Below, piece by piece: positions 28,509-32,426 of a stretch of DNA of 32,426 bases. The stretch covers positions 1 to 32,426 of the forward strand of contig CAOKPI010000018.1 of the NCBI GenBank assembly GCA_948470605.1, given 5' to 3'. The number at the start of each line of letters is the position of its first letter. Position 1 is the first letter of the stretch. The DNA is from an uncultured Clostridium sp. GTDB lineage: Bacteria; Bacillota; Clostridia; TANB77; CAG-508. A program made the translations under genes and the position numbers. The notes under the pieces were generated by a model. The model was not told the origin of the DNA, did no database searches, and saw only the letters and a program-made list of their open reading frames with translations.

Positions 28509-30293
28509 TTGAACATACTAATATCAATTATCAAATTATTAGGAGGATTAGCACTCTTAATTTATGGAATGAAAATCCTAAGTACTAATTTAAAAAAGCT
28601 ATCAGGAGGAAAACTAGAACAAGTTTTAGTATCTGCTACTGATAATGTGTTAAAAGCGTTATTGGTAGGAATTTTAATTACAGTAGCGACCCAAAGTTCA
28701 TCGGCAACAACCGTTATCGTAGTTGGGCTAGTGAATTCTGAAATTTTAAAGTTGAAAAATGCGATTCCTATTATCATGGGAGCCAACATAGGAACTACCA
28801 TTACATCACAGATTTTAAGATTGACTAATATCGATGGTGGTAGTTGGTTATCTTTATTTACGCCAGCTGTATTAGCACCTATCTTTTTGTTGATAGGAAT
28901 TTTAATAATGGGAATAGCAACAGACAAAAAGAAAAACAACATAGGAGAAATGATAACAGGAGTTGGTTTACTATTTACAGGAATGATTAGCATGATAGAT
29001 ATAGCCAGTGGATTTAGCGAATTACCGATTTTAACTGAAATATTATCCAAACTGTCAAATCCTATTTTAGGAGTTTTAGCAGGAGCTTTGATTACTGCTA
29101 TTGTACAAAGTTCAGCAGCCACTATAGGAATTGTGCAAGCCTTATCCACCACGGGAATCGTTACCTATGCTACCACCATTCCAGTTATATTAGGACAAAA
29201 TATTGGAACTTGTGTTACCTCTATCTTTGCTAGTATAGGAGGCACTAAAAATGCTAAAAGGGCATCAGCTGTTCATCTGTATTTCAATTTAATAGGAACT
29301 ATTGTATTTTTGATATTTATTTATACTTATCAATATATGATAGGGTTTCCATTTTGGCAAGATACGATAGATATGGGGCAAATTGCTAATTTTCATACTA
29401 TTTTCAATATCGTGTCAACCATTGTATTGTTCCCATTTATTAATTGGATTGAAAAATTGACACTATTTACGATTCGAGAGAACGAGAGAACTGATGACGA
29501 TGAGGAAGACGAAAGTGATTACTTATCTGTTTTAAATAGATTAGATACCAGAATCATAAACTTGCCTAATATAGCAATCATGAATAGTACAGATGTAGTA
29601 GAAAAAATGGGCGAAATAGCAGAGAAGAATTTTAGAAAATCAGTAAAATTATTAAATGACTTTCAAAGGAAGAAATTGGATAAAATTGCAGAAAGAGAAA
29701 AGGCAATCAATCGAATGGAACAAGTGGTAACAGAATTTTTAGTGGGGATTGGAAGCTTAGATTTATCAGAACAAGAAAATATAACGGTTAATGCTCTACT
29801 TAATATCCAGTCTGAATTTGAAATAATAGGAGATTATGCTTATCGATTCTCTGAAACAGTGGAAGAGATGCATGACAAAAATATTAAAATTTCGGAAGAA
29901 GCACAAGAGGAGTTTAAGAAAATCTCTCGAATAACAGGGGATTGTATTTTGACTACCATACAAGCTTTTCAGGAAAAAGATTTGAGACTAATTGTAAAAA
30001 TTGAGGCAATGAAAGAGTTTGCAGAGATTCAAAAAGAAAAATATAAAAATTTACATATTCAAAGATTAAAAGAGAAAAAGTGTTATGTGGAAAGTGGTAT
30101 TGTTTTTATAGAACTTTTGACAATTTGTGAAAAGATAATTGACCATTGTTCCAATGTGTCAATTGCTACGATGAATTATATGACAAATGAAAATTTTGTC
30201 ACGAAACAAGAATATTTTAAAAATATTTATGAAACACAAAGAGAATTGTTAAAGGATGATTTAAATGAATGTTGTTTTAAGTATGCAAATTAG
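28509..30293 (+). CDS. Na/Pi cotransporter family protein with PhoU-like domain
   Basis: Sodium-dependent phosphate transporter-like protein (NptA/YjbB group), 594 aa. It has an inverted-repeat membrane domain with the duplicated QSS signature: QSSSATTVIVVGLV at about 62 and QSSAATIGIVQALS at about 200, each followed by a G-[AQ]-N-I-G-T motif (GANIGTT, GQNIGTC). From about residue 340 a helical PhoU-like domain follows, suggesting control by phosphate status. I prefer TTG at 28509, six bases after GAGGTG, over GTG at 28500, which would overlap that SD. It lies 60 bases after the YgjV gene and probably belongs to the same transcript. Confidence 0.92.
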   Translation: MNILISIIKLLGGLALLIYGMKILSTNLKKLSGGKLEQVLVSATDNVLKALLVGILITVATQSSSATTVIVVGLVNSEILKLKNAIPIIMGANIGTTITSQILRLTNIDGGSWLSLFTPAVLAPIFLLIGILIMGIATDKKKNNIGEMITGVGLLFTGMISMIDIASGFSELPILTEILSKLSNPILGVLAGALITAIVQSSAATIGIVQALSTTGIVTYATTIPVILGQNIGTCVTSIFASIGGTKNAKRASAVHLYFNLIGTIVFLIFIYTYQYMIGFPFWQDTIDMGQIANFHTIFNIVSTIVLFPFINWIEKLTLFTIRENERTDDDEEDESDYLSVLNRLDTRIINLPNIAIMNSTDVVEKMGEIAEKNFRKSVKLLNDFQRKKLDKIAEREKAINRMEQVVTEFLVGIGSLDLSEQENITVNALLNIQSEFEIIGDYAYRFSETVEEMHDKNIKISEEAQEEFKKISRITGDCILTTIQAFQEKDLRLIVKIEAMKEFAEIQKEKYKNLHIQRLKEKKCYVESGIVFIELLTICEKIIDHCSNVSIATMNYMTNENFVTKQEYFKNIYETQRELLKDDLNECCFKYAN

Positions 30294-30305
30294 GGGGGAT
30301 TGGTT

Positions 30306-30622
30306 ATGCAAAATTTAATATTAGGATATACACTCGCGATTGTGTCTTCTATTTTTCATACACTGTATATCATTCCAAGAAAATTATCGAATCAAATTCT
30401 TTGGCTATATTGGCAGGAATTACCTACTTTTTTATAACTGCTTACAAGTATATTCAGGGTTCTATTGCCTATACAATTGTACAGTTGAATACGATTTTTA
30501 CCATATTTTTTGGGATTTGCGTGTTTAAAGAATTAGCGTTTAAAAAGAATTGGTTGAGAATTACATTAGGAGTAATTTTGGCTATGGTGGGACTGATTGT
30601 TTTGATGATTGCTCAAAAATAA
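30306..30622 (+). pseudogene. EamA-like transporter remnant with internal deletion
   Basis: The first frame (ATG 30306) encodes the N-terminus of an EamA/DMT-like carrier (LGYTLAIVSSIFHTLYIIPR) but soon runs out of family sequence and stops at about 30437. The C-terminal end of the same kind of protein continues in a different frame to 30622 (YIQGSIAYTIVQLNT, then FKELAFKKNWLRITLGVIL). Together they give about 100 residues against roughly 290 in the family, so about 180 residues in the middle are missing. The junction lies near 30385-30400. A good GGGGGGATT SD precedes the ATG. It is a clear deletion pseudogene downstream of the Na/Pi gene. Confidence 0.75.
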
Positions 30623-30647
30623 TATGGTAAATGGAAAGGGAAAATAG

Positions 30648-31265
30648 ATGAAAAAACTTATTATTTTAACAGGTATATCTGGTGTAGGAAAAACTACATT
30701 AGCAAAATACATACAAAGTAAAATAGAAAATGTGACAGTTATTACAGTAGATACTATCTTGGAAGGAATTTGTGAAATGATAGGATTTAATGATAAAAAA
30801 GAAAAAAAGAGAAATCGCACGATTGCTCTCAATTGCTTTAAGAAAATCCTAGAAGAATGTATGAAAAGAGAAGATAAAATTATTGTGGTAGATTATCCTT
30901 TTAAAAGTATCTGGAAAGATTTTTTTGATAAAATATCAGGTAAGTATGATTATGATGTATTAACCGTAAAATTGTATGGAGAAACTTTTGAACAAGTATA
31001 TGAAAGGGCTTGTGTAAGGGATTTATCGGAAGAGAGAAGTTTAATACATGAGAGCGATTCGTATCGTTCAAGTAAAAACGAAAAAAATATTAGAAGAAAA
31101 GTACAATCAGAAGATGTATTAAGAAAAATTTATGAAAGCGAAGCTAGGACAGATTTTATAGTAGGAAAAGAATTGAAATTGGTTAATAAGGATAAAGAGA
31201 GTTTAGAAGAATGCTTTACAAAAATTGAGAGATGGGTGTTGAAAGAAGGAGAAAAAACGATATGA
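30648..31265 (+). CDS. P-loop kinase-like protein (AAA_33 type)
   Basis: Small P-loop NTPase, 205 aa, most like nucleotide or small-molecule kinases (AAA_33 and zeta-toxin fold). Walker A GISGVGKTT is at 9-17. A likely Walker B/acceptor segment is KIIVVDYP near 80-87. The arginine-rich lid (around 122-155: CVRDLSEERS, KNIRRKVQ) resembles the lid of such kinases. The substrate is unknown. It starts 25 bases after the EamA remnant with AAAGGGAAA upstream, and its TGA overlaps the ATG of the hydrolase gene (ATGA at 31262-31265), so the two products are translationally coupled and likely act in one pathway. Confidence 0.78.
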   Translation: MKKLIILTGISGVGKTTLAKYIQSKIENVTVITVDTILEGICEMIGFNDKKEKKRNRTIALNCFKKILEECMKREDKIIVVDYPFKSIWKDFFDKISGKYDYDVLTVKLYGETFEQVYERACVRDLSEERSLIHESDSYRSSKNEKNIRRKVQSEDVLRKIYESEARTDFIVGKELKLVNKDKESLEECFTKIERWVLKEGEKTI

Positions 31266-31828
31266 AAAATGTCATTTTAGTTCATGGATATAATGGAATT
31301 CCTAAAATTTATGAATGGTTAAAGAATGAATTGGAAAAATTAAAATATAATGTAATTCTTCCAGAGTTTCCCCCAAGAGAAGGCGTTATATATGAAGAAT
31401 GGAGAAAGATATTTGACCAATATAGACCATACATAGATAGTGAAAGTATAATAGTAGCACACTCGATAGGAAATGAATTTATCATTAAATATATGAATGA
31501 AAACAATTTAAATACAGAATTATATATAAGTTTAGCAGGATTCTCGCAATATTTTGAATGGGAAAATAAAAAAGATTTGAATCGAGCATGCAAAAATTTT
31601 CTAGTGTCTAAAAGTGAATTAGAAAATTTTAAGGCTAAGTGTAATAAAAGATACTCGATATATAGTAATAATGACCATTTAGTACCATTTGAACTATTAG
31701 AACAATTTCCTAAAAGTATAGATGCGATTCCAATATTAATTGAAAATATCGGTCATATGGGTAAGAAGAGTGGGATAGAGAAAATTCCAAAAGTAATGGA
31801 GTTGATAAATTTGAAGAAACCAACGTAA
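31262..31828 (+). CDS. RBBP9/YdeN-type alpha/beta hydrolase
   Basis: Serine hydrolase of the RBBP9/YdeN family (188 aa). HGYNGIP at 8-14 forms the oxyanion region. The nucleophile Ser68 lies in AHSIGNEF, Asp138 in SNNDHLVPFE, and His165 in IGHMGKKSG: a complete triad. Start at 31262 is set by AAGGAG about eight bases upstream. A possible earlier in-frame start at 31232 would overlap the kinase further. The reaction and substrate are unknown. It is coupled to the kinase gene by an ATGA overlap and followed by a terminator. Confidence 0.85.
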   Translation: MKNVILVHGYNGIPKIYEWLKNELEKLKYNVILPEFPPREGVIYEEWRKIFDQYRPYIDSESIIVAHSIGNEFIIKYMNENNLNTELYISLAGFSQYFEWENKKDLNRACKNFLVSKSELENFKAKCNKRYSIYSNNDHLVPFELLEQFPKSIDAIPILIENIGHMGKKSGIEKIPKVMELINLKKPT

Positions 31829-31889
31829 GAAGAACTGTTTAAGATTATAAAAGATGAGAAAGAACTAATTAAATTATAAAGATTATAAG

Positions 31890-31916
31890 ATTCCGAAACA
31901 TTGTCTCGGAATTTTT
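31890..31916 (+). terminator. rho-independent terminator after the hydrolase gene
   Basis: ATTCCGA (31890-31896) pairs with TCGGAAT (31906-31912), with more pairs inside, followed by TTTTG. Confidence 0.7.
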
Positions 31917-31937
31917 GATTAATACGAAAAAAATATA

Positions 31938-31961
31938 GATTTGCCAGACATCTGGCAAATT
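31938..31961. repeat. palindrome upstream of the DUF1016 gene
   Basis: ATTTGCCAG (31939-31947) and CTGGCAAAT (31952-31960) separated by ACAT, with an outer G-T pair. It is GC-richer than its surroundings. Confidence 0.7.
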
Positions 31962-31979
31962 CGATAGATTGAATTAATG

Positions 31980-32008
31980 CATTTATATTGAAAAGAACAA
32001 TATAAATG
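31980..32008. promoter_or_regulatory. 11-bp dyad over the DUF1016 promoter
   Basis: CATTTATATTG (31980-31990) and CAATATAAATG (31998-32008) around seven bases. It covers the -35 box and the spacer, a plausible operator for autoregulation. Confidence 0.5.
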
Positions 32009-32017
32009 TGTTACAAT
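31988..32017 (+). promoter_or_regulatory. promoter of the DUF1016 gene
   Basis: TTGAAA (31988-31993), an 18-bp spacer and extended -10 TGT-TACAAT (TACAAT at 32012-32017). Confidence 0.5.
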
Positions 32018-32050
32018 CATACAAGTAAGTCGAAAGTGAGTTGATATACC

Positions 32051-32426
32051 ATGAATAATAAAAATATATCCGAATCAAAACTCGTTAGTGAAACAAACAA
32101 TAATTTAATAGATATTGAAACAATATATGCTGACATTAGAAATAAAATTATTGTAGCACGAGGTAGAATGCTAAAACATATTGATACAACTATGGTTGAA
32201 GTTTATTGGTATGTTGGAAAAATAACTTATGAATTATCTGAAAGCCGTGCCAAGGCAAGTTATGGAAAAAAGATAATAGAAGCATTGTCAGCTAAGCTGA
32301 CCAATGAATTTGGTAGTGGCTTTTCACCAGTGAGTATTAGAAGAATGAGAAGATTTTATGAAATGTATCCAATTTGGTCGGCAGTGCCGACCGAATTAAG
32401 TTGGTCACATTTTCAAGAACTAATAA
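32051..32426 (+). CDS. DUF1016 (YhcG-like) nuclease, N-terminal part
   Basis: The start of a YhcG/DUF1016-family protein, cut off by the window end after 125 codons. The family's helical N-terminal domain is recognisable: VEVYWYVGKITYEL, then KASYGKKIIEALSAKLTNEF, GSGFSPVSIRRMRRFYEMYP and ELSWSHFQEL. In the family a PD-(D/E)XK nuclease domain follows, which is outside this window. The ATG at 32051 has only a weak SD (GTGAG). The codons for SAVP are embedded in a GC-rich palindrome (32375-32391). Two further palindromes precede the gene. Proteins of this type occur in restriction and other mobile defence islands. Confidence 0.85.
   Translation, partial: MNNKNISESKLVSETNNNLIDIETIYADIRNKIIVARGRMLKHIDTTMVEVYWYVGKITYELSESRAKASYGKKIIEALSAKLTNEFGSGFSPVSIRRMRRFYEMYPIWSAVPTELSWSHFQELI
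32375..32391. repeat. GC-rich palindrome inside the DUF1016 coding region
   Basis: GGTCGGC (32375-32381), AGT, GCCGACC (32385-32391): a perfect 7-bp stem inside the reading frame, encoding part of WSAVPTEL. The GC content is far above that of the gene. Confidence 0.75.

Noticed and set aside
28562..29152. Long open frame (196 codons) on the minus strand within the Na/Pi gene
   Set aside because: It is antisense to conserved transmembrane sequence, has no SD or promoter, and its hydrophobic pattern mirrors the sense gene.
30340..30528. Separate 62-codon gene inside the EamA remnant
   Set aside because: It is a third-frame reading of the pseudogene with no family resemblance and no SD.

Overview
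The window is AT-rich DNA with strong Shine-Dalgarno sites (AAGGAG/GGAGG), TTGACA/TATAAT promoters and a gene set typical of a low-GC Bacillota of the class Clostridia. A GerW/YtfJ-type sporulation protein, a CotF-type spore coat protein (with a good match to a sigma-E promoter) and a DacF-like carboxypeptidase suggest an endospore former. No rRNA, tRNA or CRISPR array was seen.

Layout. 1-5,600: an oligopeptide-type binding protein, a 156-bp inverted-repeat element, recA-recX, then scpA, a DUF2953 gene and gerW, with scpB absent from its usual place. 5,700-11,050: a HAD phosphatase, an unrecognised 61-aa gene of unusual base composition, divergent dacF and an unknown 155-aa gene, and two facing envelope genes (phosphodiester glycosidase and VanW-like), each broken by one apparent extra base. 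11,090-18,700: a small membrane protein, rpmE, an orphan gene, miaB-mutS without mutL, and a compact folate-type ECF transporter (S component, one ATPase, T component). 18,700-25,850: an Rpn-type nuclease/transposase, a DUF1836 regulator, a second long inverted-repeat element, an acyl-CoA/acyl-ACP ligase, an orphan phage-type DUF1064 nuclease, an MFS carrier, an RNA m5C methyltransferase and a GIY-YIG protein. 25,850-32,426: the coat gene, a MATE-YgjV-Na/Pi transporter cluster, a deleted EamA-like pseudogene, a translationally coupled P-loop kinase/serine hydrolase pair, and the start of a DUF1016 (YhcG-like) nuclease gene cut by the window end.

How they work together: housekeeping genes for DNA repair (recA, recX, mutS), chromosome organisation (scpA), tRNA/rRNA modification (miaB, the m5C methyltransferase) and translation (rpmE) alternate with transporters and small accessory genes. 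Junctions between them often carry palindromes. One family, built on a GGGACAG core, occurs in at least four intergenic gaps and resembles REP-type elements moved in trans. Two other long AT-rich inverted repeats (1646-1801 and 20625-20740) enclose folded cores and are candidates for undescribed structured RNAs or MITEs. I found no complete, clearly new multi-gene system. The best leads are these repeat families, the ECF ATPase with an Asn in place of the switch His, the kinase/hydrolase pair and the compositionally odd 61-aa gene.
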